Source of the DNA: Chlorogloeopsis sp. ULAP01
GTDB lineage: Bacteria; Cyanobacteriota; Cyanobacteriia; Cyanobacteriales; Nostocaceae
NCBI RefSeq assembly: GCF_030381805.1
Contig: NZ_JAUDRH010000028.1
Coordinates: forward strand, 1 to 21,444
Reading direction: 5' to 3'
DNA: 21,444 bases
Under the pieces are notes generated by a model. It had not been told where the DNA came from. It was given only the letters and a program-made list of their open reading frames with translations, and did not search any database. How positions within the stretch are numbered: position 1 is the first letter of the stretch; each line of letters begins with the position of its first letter. This document shows positions 9,601 through 17,500 of the stretch, one piece after another. A program made the position numbers and the translations under genes.

Positions 9601-11401
9601 CAACTTTTAACATTAACAGTTGTTGCTGATTGAGCTTTTCTAGTTCATTCGGGGGAATTTTGCTAGAGACAGTATCAATTTCAAAATCTGTGATGTATGC
9701 CCCTTGTGGCGGCTCCCCGTTTGTCAAACCGTATTTTTTCAGCAATTCTGCTTGCTTTTCTACACCGTGCCATCTTTGAGGTGGTAGAGGAATAAAATGT
9801 TGCGTGCCTTCATAAATACTGCGTTCAAAAGCTTCTAAACTATCGCAAGCACCAAAAAAGGCATCCATCCCGACAATAGCAAGTTTGGCAGGATGGAGAG
9901 GCTCGGAAGAAGACGCGGAGAGGGGGAGACGCAAAGACGCGGAGAAATTATCAAAAATATTCCCCGTGTCCCCGTGTCCCCGTGTCCCCGTGTCCTCTTG
10001 GTTCCCCGTGTCCCTGTGTCCCTGTGTCCCCTTTTCCTCTACGTTGCCTTGTTCTAAAATCATGTGAGCGTTAGTACCGCCCAAACCGAAAGCACTGATT
10101 GAAGCGCGTTTTATTGGTGTATTGTTAGGCCAATTTGTGGTACTGGTAACAATGCGTTGTGGGGAAATGACATTTTCTTCACTTCCCATCGGCTCTGTGA
10201 TGTTAATTGTTGCTGGGATAACGCCTTTGGACATACTCATTAGCACTTTAATCAGGCTAACGCTGCCGGCGGCAGTGAGCAAGTGACCGACATTAGATTT
10301 TACAGAACCCAGTAAAGGAGTTGCTTGATACTTACCAAAGAAAGTTTCTACAGATTGAAATTCTGTGGAATCCCCTAATAAAGTACCCGTGGCGTGGCAC
10401 TCCATGTAATCAATATTTTGAGGACTAATTCCAGCTTCTTGGTAGGCGCGTTCAAAAGCGAGAGTTTGTCCTTTAGAATTAGGGCTGAGTAAATGCTTAC
10501 CTCGTCCATCATTAGATAAACCGTTACCAGAGATAGTAGCGTAAATGCGATCGCCATCTCGAACTGCATCGCTGTATCTTTTCAATACCACCATCCCGAC
10601 GCCTTCAGCAGTCAGCATTCCCCGCGACGTCTTATCTAAAGGACGACTAATATCATCTTCGGGGTATCCTTGGATACCAGAAAACAGCATCCGCAGGAAC
10701 AGTGGATCTGCACAGCTGATACCTCCGGCTAACATCAAATCAGCTTTGTGCGTCCATAAATAATGGGATGCTAGCTTGGTAGCATATTGTGGCGATGAAC
10801 AAGCAGCATCGATACAAAAATGAATATTTGATAGAGAAAAAGCTTGAGCGATAATAGCTGCTGGTAAGCCCGATATCATCGCATTGTAAGATGAGGCTTC
10901 CTTAGATGATTCCAAAGCAGCTAAATCGAATTCTGGTTGCTGTAAAAGTTCTTGAACAGCAGGTGCTAAAACTTGCTGATATATCGGTGCAAATAATTGG
11001 TTAGAGGTTTTGGTGGGGAGAGAAAGATTACCTAATATGACTCCGCATCTAGAGAGAATAGATTCTTGCTCTAAATAACCGCTATGTTGTAAAGCTTGTT
11101 TGGCAACGTACAATGACCACTGAAAGGTTTTATCTAGAGATTCCAGAAATTTTGGTGGTAGCTTATATCCTGTGGAGTCAAATTTAAAATCACGGATAAA
11201 TGCTCCTTTTAAGGAATAGACTTTATCTTGTTTCCCTTTAGCTGGATCGAAAAATATTTGTGGATCTACTCCAATTTCCTCAACACTCAAAGATGATGTA
11301 GAATCTTTTTTTTGGATGAGATTTTGCCAAAATTCATCAGGATTTTTAGCATCAGGGAATAAGCATCCAAATCCAATGATTGCAATTTTTTCCATAGTCA
11401 T
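6674..11401 (-). CDS. KS-CLF-AT polyketide/PUFA-type synthase (HglC-like)
   Basis: 1575 aa from the ATG at 11401, chosen because AAGGA precedes it; ATGs at 11422 and 11395 are alternatives. Domain 1 (about 5-450) is an active ketosynthase with C201 (DAACSS), H336 (HATGT) and H373 (NVGHL). Domain 2 (about 507-965) is a chain-length factor: the Cys position is Glu706 in AGENSTF and the first His motif reads EVYGSG, as in PfaC-type CLFs. Domain 3 (about 1078-1400) is an acyltransferase-like fold with nucleophile S1179 in FGYSLGETS. The C-terminus (1525-1575) is a helical motif that also occurs twice in the first synthase. KS-CLF-AT is also the first part of the B subunit of eukaryotic PUFA synthases, whose ER is supplied here by the next gene. 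The linker between domains 1 and 2 (about 457-501) is encoded by an inserted octamer repeat. Confidence 0.92.
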   Translation of the reverse strand: MTMEKIAIIGFGCLFPDAKNPDEFWQNLIQKKDSTSSLSVEEIGVDPQIFFDPAKGKQDKVYSLKGAFIRDFKFDSTGYKLPPKFLESLDKTFQWSLYVAKQALQHSGYLEQESILSRCGVILGNLSLPTKTSNQLFAPIYQQVLAPAVQELLQQPEFDLAALESSKEASSYNAMISGLPAAIIAQAFSLSNIHFCIDAACSSPQYATKLASHYLWTHKADLMLAGGISCADPLFLRMLFSGIQGYPEDDISRPLDKTSRGMLTAEGVGMVVLKRYSDAVRDGDRIYATISGNGLSNDGRGKHLLSPNSKGQTLAFERAYQEAGISPQNIDYMECHATGTLLGDSTEFQSVETFFGKYQATPLLGSVKSNVGHLLTAAGSVSLIKVLMSMSKGVIPATINITEPMGSEENVISPQRIVTSTTNWPNNTPIKRASISAFGLGGTNAHMILEQGNVEEKGTQGHRDTGNQEDTGTRGHGDTGNIFDNFSASLRLPLSASSSEPLHPAKLAIVGMDAFFGACDSLEAFERSIYEGTQHFIPLPPQRWHGVEKQAELLKKYGLTNGEPPQGAYITDFEIDTVSSKIPPNELEKLNQQQLLMLKVAERALKDAGIKEGANVAVVMATETQFSVHQLQQRWNLSWQVKEGLIAGEISLPPDQVTQLETIVKDGIHNPVESSEYVSYIANIMASRISSLWDFTAPVFTITAGENSTFKVLEIAQHLLTTGEAEAVLVGAVDLAGTLENVLLRNQMAAINTGANTLSYDQKTNGWIVGEGAGAVVLKLHETAKKTSDRIYAVVDAISFAQQQDTGLGTPDAKAVTQACQQALLMAGVKPSEVNYLEVYGSGVDKEDEAEIKGLLQAYPGSANDLSCAIGSVKANIGHTYVASGIASLIKTALCLYYRYVPGTPKWSEVKDKEVWQGSPFYVATESRPWFLDKQATKRIAAINSIGMDGTYAHVILSEEPDQKERNSRFLQQTPFYLFPIAGRDRADIFEQIDALEKSVNNGTSLEHTANLAFANFKLCSDPNYVLAILAHNQKELTKEIEAARKGINKAFEHGIDWQTPLGSYFTAKPLGKKGEVAYVYPAAVNSYLGIARNLFRLFPETLDDIAVTKLQNLVADISRVVFPRSLNKLSSRQLETLEQQFLDDPLAIFDVDMLFTRFITQIMRDEFQVKPKMVFGYSLGETSMMSAAEVWDNFTEGIVALHASPLFADRLSGAKNAVRQYWQMPSSQQSPNNDLWANYVLMTTPSQLREYLQHEPRVFLTQINTPEEVVIAGEPAACERIIQILGCNAFRAPFDHVIHCEAMASEYGEIARVNTLPTRKNLPDVVLYCAAEYGPVKLESQAIAHSIAKGLSQPLDFPRLVNRVYEDGAKIFIETGAGNVCSRWIDKILSDKEHITISLNRRGLDDHSGIVKALAKLVSHQVSVDLSPLYTQVAETVKKPTLRKVTLGGKSFTDKILTEENKKLFQNLAQKSPSKILPPSETKPEEISMQNIMDNSLEPKKEVQFRELVANHPHPTYNFSLSSLSASHYQKLNANNLKVHKTHAAFLKSRQEFSKQMSELIQLQLVCAENLLSE
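9909..10035 (-). repeat. Octamer-repeat element inserted in the KS-CLF linker
   Basis: The plus strand shows GACGCGGAG-rich DNA, then four perfect CCCCGTGT octamers (9962-9993) and further degenerate ones. The gene reads it as DTGTRGHG-type peptide plus a Ser/Ala/Leu-rich tail ending LSASSS. Because 8 is not a multiple of 3, every reading frame of the octamer array gives a rotation of the same eight residues and none contains a stop. A close relative lies at 16790-16876 in another synthase gene, in the same orientation relative to coding. Confidence 0.85.
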
Positions 11402-11405
11402 TTGT

Positions 11406-11410
11406 TCCTT
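11406..11410 (-). promoter_or_regulatory. Candidate ribosome binding site of the KS-CLF-AT gene
   Basis: AAGGA on the minus strand ends 4 nt before the ATG at 11401 and 10 nt before the next ATG at 11395. It lies downstream of the ATG at 11422, which itself has no Shine-Dalgarno-like sequence, so one of the two inner starts is more likely. Confidence 0.45.
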
Positions 11411-11447
11411 GTTATTTATCATTTTTTATGGAGAAGTAGTTAGTGGT

Positions 11448-11499
11448 AAGAGCCAGAGGCTCTAATTATCGTTACCAGGTTCAACCTGGTAACGAGGGT
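11448..11499. repeat. Double-palindrome repeat, copy 1
   Basis: Two adjacent palindromes: AGAGCCAGAGGCTCT (11449-11463) and one with perfect 11-bp arms GTTACCAGGTT / AACCTGGTAAC around a single C (11471-11493). The same 52-bp unit recurs at 21267-21318 with two mismatches. Non-coding, upstream of the KS-CLF-AT gene. Confidence 0.85.
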
Positions 11500-11711
11500 T
11501 TAGAGTTTTTCGTTTATAGGTTCAACCTAGTAACGGAGATACGAGGCTCTACCTCGTAGTTATTAAAGGAAACGAACCACAAAGGACACAAAGTACCTGG
11601 TAACTAGGAACGAGGGTTTAGAGTTTCTCGTTTCTAGGTTCAACCTAGTAACGGAGATACGAGGCTCTGCCTCGTAGTTATTAAAAACGAACCACAAAGG
11701 ACACAAAGTAC
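11491..11711. repeat. Tandem duplication of a ~105-bp palindrome-rich unit
   Basis: Unit A (11491-11596) and unit B (11609-11711) are near-identical direct repeats with 118-bp spacing. Each holds AACGAGGGTTTAGAG, a TAGGTTCAACCTA palindrome, the palindrome TACGAGG-CTCTA-CCTCGTA (CTCTG in unit B), and an ACGAACCACAAAGGACACA heptamer-type tail. Together with copy 1 of the double palindrome they fill most of the 424-bp spacer between the KS-CLF-AT start (11401) and the KR-DH stop (11826). No gene is visible there; a 63-codon frame antisense to the repeats has no family features. Confidence 0.8.
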
Positions 11712-11825
11712 ACAAAGAAAAGAAAATAAACTGCAACAGACACAGAGGGAACAAAGAGAAATTATCAGTTTGAACGGCAAGATTAGCATCAAAATCCGCC
11801 CCTACTAACTACTATCTACTAACCA

Positions 11826-13565
11826 CTAACCTTTCGGCTGCATTAATTTAGCTGGAAAAATAATTCCTCTACCTCCTAGAAGTTGCGAGTAAATTTTCCC
11901 TTGTTTATCGTGTATAAAGAAATCGGCAACAACACTTGTTTGTGTTTTACTTTTGACTTCACAAGATACGTAAAATGGTTCGTTATAAGGAGTTTTGGCA
12001 AACTGTTCGTATCTTTCTTGTTGCCCTGGTAAGCAAATTTCTTGATGGTAATGATGTAGCCAAATCCATAAAGGATGAGTACTCAAGTCAGTGGTAAAAG
12101 CGTTAACCCAGTAGGCTGGAAATTGTCCTTGTTGTATTTTGTTGATTGCTTGCCAAAAACATTCAGTTGTAATTTTTTCGGAATTAATATTTATTACTCT
12201 TCTCAGTTGTTGAAATGCGGAGCCATGAAATAGTGCTGCTTCTCCTGTTTGATAAAAATCTTTACCAATAGTGGTAATGATGTTATCTTCTGTCAGATTC
12301 AATCTTTCGTAAATAGGAGCGGCAGGAACATCACGCAGAAGTTTAATGTTAGTGCTGAAGTGGTATATGGTTTTGCCTTCTGGAGTTTGACTCGAAATTT
12401 TGCAGGAAAAATTTACTTCATGAGCATCAAGGTTTTTGAATGTTTCTTGTAAGTCGAGAATATATTCGTCAGCTAGAGTTTCGTTAAAGGTAATTCCTTT
12501 GAATACTCGAAAATCTGTGCTACTAAAAGCTTTGTATCCTGGATAAAGTTTTTCACAGGCATCCGACATCCACGACACTGCACAAGTAGCAGGTAAAACA
12601 GGATTACCAGCAATGACGTGATCCAGTAAAAAGGGATTTCCTTCTAGTGTCAATTTCCGACGGATGCGATAGCTGCGCAGATCTGGATCTAAAAGTGCAG
12701 CTGGTGGAACCATTGGGCTGCCAATCACAACTTGGGTAGTATTGTGATAAGCGGGGTGTAGTTCGTTAACTAACATTTGTGTTCCAGCTTCTACCGGAAT
12801 AATGTCAATACCTCGTTTGGCAAATTCTTTTTTCAATTGTGGTGTTACCATGCCGCTATCCCAACCACCCCAATTAATTGCAACTACGTGACATTGGGGA
12901 TATTTTTGCTTGAAGGAGTGGGCTGATTTGTTGAGGATTTCGTTGGCGATCGCGTAATCAGATTGTCCGATATTACCGTAAAAGCCTGTGACGGAAGAAA
13001 ATAAGACTAAATGCTCAAGTTGATTTGGTTTTACGCACGCTAGGAGATTTTCTAATCCCTGTACTTTGGCTGTGTAAACTTTTTCAAAATCCTGTTCTGT
13101 TTTCTTTTCAATCAATTTATCAGCTAAGTTACCAGCACCATGAATAATACCTGTAATTTCTCCTATTTGTGCAACAGCACTAGTAATTTTTTGATTGAGA
13201 GCAAGAGTATCTGTGACATCAACGTTAATGTATTTTGCTTGTCCTCCGGTTTGTTGAATTGCTGCCAATGTTTGCTTGATTTCTCGATTTGAAGAAATTT
13301 GATTAAATATTTTTTGTACGCTCATGGGTGTGGGTTTTTCTCCTTTGGAGAGAAGATATTCCATGATCCGTTTTTTTAATGTCGCTTCATCAAAACAATC
13401 TTGAGCGAAGTCGGGTTCTGTTTCTAGAAGTTCTGAACGTCCAAGCAGGATAAATTTACAAGGATACTGTTGTGCTAATTGGATAGTACATTTAGCTGTA
13501 ATGCCTTTGGCACCACCACTAACTAGGAAAACTGAGGAAGGACGAATTTGGGTTGGTGTAGTCAT
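11826..13565 (-). CDS. Catalytic ketoreductase half fused to a dehydratase (HglD-like)
   Basis: 579 aa. Residues 10-230 are the catalytic Rossmann subdomain of a PKS/PUFA ketoreductase: NADPH loop SGGAKGI (16-22), LGRSE (41-45), and the catalytic set K167, S190/S191, Y204 and N208 (SDYAIAN). The structural subdomain that normally precedes this in one polypeptide is missing; it is found at the C-terminus of the upstream synthase. Residues 300-579 form a hot-dog dehydratase with H316-x3-G320-x4-P325 (HVIAGNPVLP), like the PS-DH domain that follows KR in PfaA. The protein would reduce the 3-keto and dehydrate the 3-hydroxy thioester. The ATG at 13565 has a HIP1 octamer just upstream and no clear Shine-Dalgarno. 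The next gene downstream (KS-CLF-AT) starts 424 bp further on. Confidence 0.9.
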   Translation of the reverse strand: MTTPTQIRPSSVFLVSGGAKGITAKCTIQLAQQYPCKFILLGRSELLETEPDFAQDCFDEATLKKRIMEYLLSKGEKPTPMSVQKIFNQISSNREIKQTLAAIQQTGGQAKYINVDVTDTLALNQKITSAVAQIGEITGIIHGAGNLADKLIEKKTEQDFEKVYTAKVQGLENLLACVKPNQLEHLVLFSSVTGFYGNIGQSDYAIANEILNKSAHSFKQKYPQCHVVAINWGGWDSGMVTPQLKKEFAKRGIDIIPVEAGTQMLVNELHPAYHNTTQVVIGSPMVPPAALLDPDLRSYRIRRKLTLEGNPFLLDHVIAGNPVLPATCAVSWMSDACEKLYPGYKAFSSTDFRVFKGITFNETLADEYILDLQETFKNLDAHEVNFSCKISSQTPEGKTIYHFSTNIKLLRDVPAAPIYERLNLTEDNIITTIGKDFYQTGEAALFHGSAFQQLRRVININSEKITTECFWQAINKIQQGQFPAYWVNAFTTDLSTHPLWIWLHHYHQEICLPGQQERYEQFAKTPYNEPFYVSCEVKSKTQTSVVADFFIHDKQGKIYSQLLGGRGIIFPAKLMQPKG

Positions 13566-13942
13566 AATTTTTGCGATCGCAGAGACTAGAGAATGAAGTC
13601 AATTGAAAAAACTTGAGTATGAGGAGATAAGAAGGCAGAGGGCAGACGGCAGAGGGCAGAAGGAAAATGATTATCCTAGTTTAAGAATGATTATTTCTTT
13701 GGCATTATTTACCCACCTCTAGTCAACATAGCTATAATTATTTGTGTTCATCTGTGGTAAGAAATACTAAAAAATAAAAAAACGAACCGCAAAGAACGCG
13801 AAGGACACAAAGGAAGAGAAGAAGGGAGAGATGTTTATTAAGTGCAAGTTTATATAAACTTATTATTATGCAAAAATATAGATAAGCATTGATTTGAATA
13901 TTTGAGATTTTAATTTTTAGGTTTTCTCATTGAATAATTATT
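13566..13942. other. Repeat-bearing spacer upstream of the KR-DH gene
   Basis: 377 bp without a gene. It contains four tandem heptamers of the form GGCAGAG/C/A (13634-13661), an ACGAACCGCAAAGAACGCG-type dispersed tract (from about 13783) and a perfect palindrome at 13846-13861. It separates the small membrane-protein gene from the KR-DH gene and probably contains the latter's promoter, though none can be pinned down. Confidence 0.6.
13846..13861. promoter_or_regulatory. Perfect 16-bp palindrome, possible operator
   Basis: AAGTTTATATAAACTT reads the same on both strands. It lies about 80 bp past the stop of the small membrane-protein gene and about 280 bp before the KR-DH start. It could bind a dimeric regulator or simply be an AT-rich chance palindrome. 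Confidence 0.3.
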
Positions 13943-14395
13943 TTATGGTTGATAAATGTTGATTGAATCATTACGTCGATTGACGGGAGTTTTGGAATTT
14001 GAGGTTTGAAGTGCAATAATTGTAATCATGAATAATCCTGCTAGGATAGTTGCTATAATTGGAATCGGTATAAAAGTGTCAGTTTCGGGGTAAGAATTTA
14101 TAACTTTGATTTCATGAGGTTCTAAAAGTTTAATATCACCAAGGTCTTTTTGCTTAGATGATACTTTAATAGAAGAGTAATATGTTTTATATCCGTTAGC
14201 TTCTACTGTTAATTTTGCATGGATACTATCACTTTTATTAGTGTTAATTTCTAATCGGTAAATTCCTTCTATATCTGTATAGCAAACAATTGAATTACCT
14301 TGATAAACAAACGTAACTTTAGCTCCTAAAATAGGAGCTTGTTTTTTGTTATCAACTATGCGACCAGTATAAGTAATTAATTGAGGCTTGGGCAT
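13943..14395 (-). CDS. Small membrane-anchored protein with carboxypeptidase-regulatory-like domain
   Basis: 150 aa. Residues 8-92 resemble a CarboxypepD_reg-like beta-sandwich: YTGRIVDNKKQAPILGAKV, then a turn with TDIEGIYRLEI (40-50) and VEANGYKTY (64-72). This pattern is typical of the family. A single hydrophobic segment at about 108-130 (FIPIPIIATILAGLF onward) predicts a C-terminal membrane anchor, followed by a short polar tail with two Arg. No signal peptide is seen, so the topology is uncertain. No enzymatic motif is present; such domains usually serve as binding or structural modules. It is co-oriented with the synthase genes, 114 bp after the stop of the large synthase and 377 bp before the KR-DH gene, so it sits exactly between the two halves of the split ketoreductase. 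It may tether the complex to a membrane or be an unrelated insertion. Confidence 0.75.
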   Translation of the reverse strand: MPKPQLITYTGRIVDNKKQAPILGAKVTFVYQGNSIVCYTDIEGIYRLEINTNKSDSIHAKLTVEANGYKTYYSSIKVSSKQKDLGDIKLLEPHEIKVINSYPETDTFIPIPIIATILAGLFMITIIALQTSNSKTPVNRRNDSINIYQP

Positions 14396-14445
14396 ATCTT
14401 CTGGTGTATGCAGTTCAGCAAGGGCTACTTAGATTGGGGAATGGA

Positions 14446-14477
14446 GAGACAGAGACGAATTGTTTTTACTCTGTCTC
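14446..14477. other. Stem-loop between the large synthase and the small membrane protein
   Basis: Perfect 9-bp arms GAGACAGAG (14446-14454) and CTCTGTCTC (14469-14477) around a 14-nt loop, just past the synthase stop. On the coding (minus) strand no T-run follows the stem, so an intrinsic terminator is not well supported; it could be an mRNA-stabilising hairpin or a repeat remnant. Confidence 0.4.
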
Positions 14478-14509
14478 CCCGGATGTCTTTGTCTTCTGTT
14501 ACGTCTTTG

Positions 14510-17500
14510 CTATCTGTCGGGGGTGCTGATGAGAGTTACTCTTCCTTGCGAACCGTATGCCACTTCGGTAAGATATCGATTCGGATCGTGAAGTTCGGCA
14601 ATAATATGATGTGCAGAGGACTCACTATCAATTTTAGGACTGAGGTCGATCGCCCGACAAAATACTTTTGGCCATTCCCAAATCAGGGTTTTAGTTAATC
14701 CAAATAAACCTGCGCCGATCGCTCCATAATTTACTTCATGTTCTAACCCAAAAGCGCCGTCCAGTCGTGCTACGGTACAGAAACAACTGCGTCCATTATT
14801 ACCCGCTTCGGTGAGGGATTTTTTCAGGTGTTTCGCCATGAAGAAGACTTGTTTCACAATTGCTTTTTCTTCTGGGAAGTAAGCCACCGTGTTATTATCG
14901 CTTGCTTGAAAGATGGGGTGAATGTGGATAAATGCTCCTACCGTGCCGTAGTTAGTTGCGATCGCTGCTAATTGTTGTTGCAGATGTTCCTCACTTGAGT
15001 CTTGTAAGATAACGCGATCGATGCCTGGTGGTAAGGGAGATTTTTCGGGAACGAGGGAAGGCGGGAAATTTAAAACTACTACTTTCCGCCCTTGCTTGCT
15101 CAGTAACTCAGCTACTTTAGAAGTAGTGAGGGAACCATCATCGGTGATTAAGATAATGTGTCCCTCTGGTAAACTAAATTCCCAAAAATCCGGTGGAGGT
15201 AGGATTTGCAGTTGGGCTGGGCGACGCTGGATGTTGTTCTTTAAGCTGTCTGGCTTGTCACTAGATTCAGGCTGGTACTTTTTTTTTTCCGCCCCCGCAG
15301 CCAAGCGCTGGAGGTATTCAACAATTTGCCCGATTGTACGCAGTTCTGCTAGTTCTTCGACATTACTCGGTTTGGGCAAGTCGGGGTACTTTTCTTGCAA
15401 CGCACCCATGATTTCTACGCGTTTAATCGAGTCTATACCTAAGTCTGCCTCCATGTCCATATCCAGTTCTAGCATTTCTACTGGATAGCCTGTTTTCTCG
15501 CTAGTGATGGCTAACAAGTCGTCTGACAAGTGGCTCAAATCGATATCTGCTGAAGGGGCAGGCGCTTCGGCAACTGTGACGATAGTTTCTGCTGTAACCG
15601 CTACATTTTCGCTGACTGCGGTTGAATCATTGTTAAATACAGGTTCAATGAATGCAGTTTCGGGATTGCTAACTACCGCTGTTGTTGGCGTGGTAACTGC
15701 TTCAGTTACCGTTGCTACTGATGCAGGAGTGGAAACCAAGGATTTCAAATACTCAACAATTTGCCCGATTGTACGCAGTTCTGCCAGTTCTTCTACGTTA
15801 CTTGGCTTGGGTAAATCAGGGTATTTCTCTTGCAACGCACCCATGATTTCTACGCGTTTGATTGAGTCAATACCCAAGTCTGCCTCCATATCCATGTCCA
15901 TATCGAGCATTTCGATTGGATAGCCAGTTTTTTCACTGGTGATGGCTAGCAGGCTTTGATCCAAGTCGGATACATCAATGGCTGGTGCTGGAGAAACTGT
16001 TGGCTGAGGTGGTGTGCTAACTGGCGTTGGAGGTGCAGGAAACTTATTTTCTTGAATCTCAGTAGTGGCAGGAGCCGGAGTTTCTTGTTTTGCGACTTTC
16101 ATGCCATTTGTAGCTACAGGCACAAAAAGCTCAGGCTTAGTTTCCTGGATTTGGGTAGTGGCGGGAACAAAACTTTCTTCTTTGATTGCAGGAATGTCGG
16201 GTACGAGTGCGGGTTCCGGCTTGCTTGACTGGATTTTGGCTATGGGGAGAACAGGAGTTTCTACTTTCGCTGTATTCAAAGATGACAGGGGTTCTTGAGC
16301 TATAGGTAAGCTTACCTGAACAGAAGTGCCATCCCCAACTAGCTGGGCGTACTCTTGCTGGACGACTTGGAAAAAGTTTTTGGTGTACTCTACTTGGTGG
16401 TGGAGATATTGTTCATGAATGCGTAAGGTTTCACTTTGTTGGGCATGAAACTGCATCATGCTGCGATCTAAGCTTTCAATGATGCTCCCTTTAAGCTTGG
16501 CTGCTTGGGGTGATTGTTCTCCTTTGGCAAACAAGGAATTTTGCTGCTGCACCAGTTGGAAAAAGGTTCTAGCGTATTCCACCTGATGGTTGAGATATTG
16601 GGCGTGAACTTGTAAATTTTCACTTTGATTTTGTTGAAACTGCGTCAACGCATACTCTAAGCTTTCTAAAACTCTTTGGTAATTTACAAGTTTATCTGGT
16701 ACGTCATTCATTTTCGACCCTAGAGCTGGTTGAGAGGAAGTAGGAGGGAGGGGAGGAGCGGGGGAGGGGGAAAGGGGGGGAGTGGGCGAGGAAGACGCGG
16801 AGACGCGGAGAGGGGGTGACGCGGAGAAGGAAACATTCCCCGTGTCCCCGTGTCCCCGTGTCCCCGTGTCCTCTTCAAGAACGGGTTTTTTACTATGTCC
16901 GTTATTTCCGTTTAACCCAATATGCCCGTTATGTCCGTTACTCTCTGGTATTGTTGAAATGGAAGTAGCTGCTGTTGCTGTCACCAGAGACTTTGATGTA
17001 ACTACCATTTCCTCAGATTCGCTTTTGTGTAGTTTCACCTGATGCCCATCGTGCAAAGCTTGCTCAAACCCCTTTTTCACTTTTTCTGATACGTAGTTAG
17101 AACCGTTTAACTTGACGCTCAACCCCTTGTTTTTCTGAGGTTCAGAGATAACTGGTGGCAGTTGGTAGGGATCGAGATTTTTCAAAGACATACCAGCAAC
17201 ACGCAATTGTACAGCCGCTTCCCGGAGCGAACGATCGCTGTTCTTTTGAGCGCTGGGGTTGAGTGCGATCGCAATGTGGGGGCGATCGCTCAAAATTTCC
17301 CGTACTAAGTTAGTAAGTATGTTCCTCGGCCCAAATTCTACAAAACAGTAACCCCCCGCCGCATAGATATTTTCGATTTCCTGCTTAAACAGTACCGAGT
17401 TCGAGAGGTGAGTTTCGAGAATTTTTTGAATTTCTGCTGGTTGTTTGGGATATTCTTTACCTGTGACGTTAGTGTAAACGGGTAGTTGCGGATTTTGGAA

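Noticed and set aside
9962..10031. Regular CCCCGTGT array as a possible CRISPR
   Set aside because: The units are 8 bp with no unique spacers and lie within coding sequence.
11563..11754. 63-codon minus-strand frame rich in Cys, Phe and Leu
   Set aside because: It is made of the CACAAAGGACACAAAG repeat tracts read as protein; low complexity, no start signal.
15021..15923. Two long plus-strand frames (155 and 139 codons) opposite the large synthase
   Set aside because: They are antisense to the duplicated carrier domains; their mutual similarity is just the mirror of the ACP repeat, and neither has family features.
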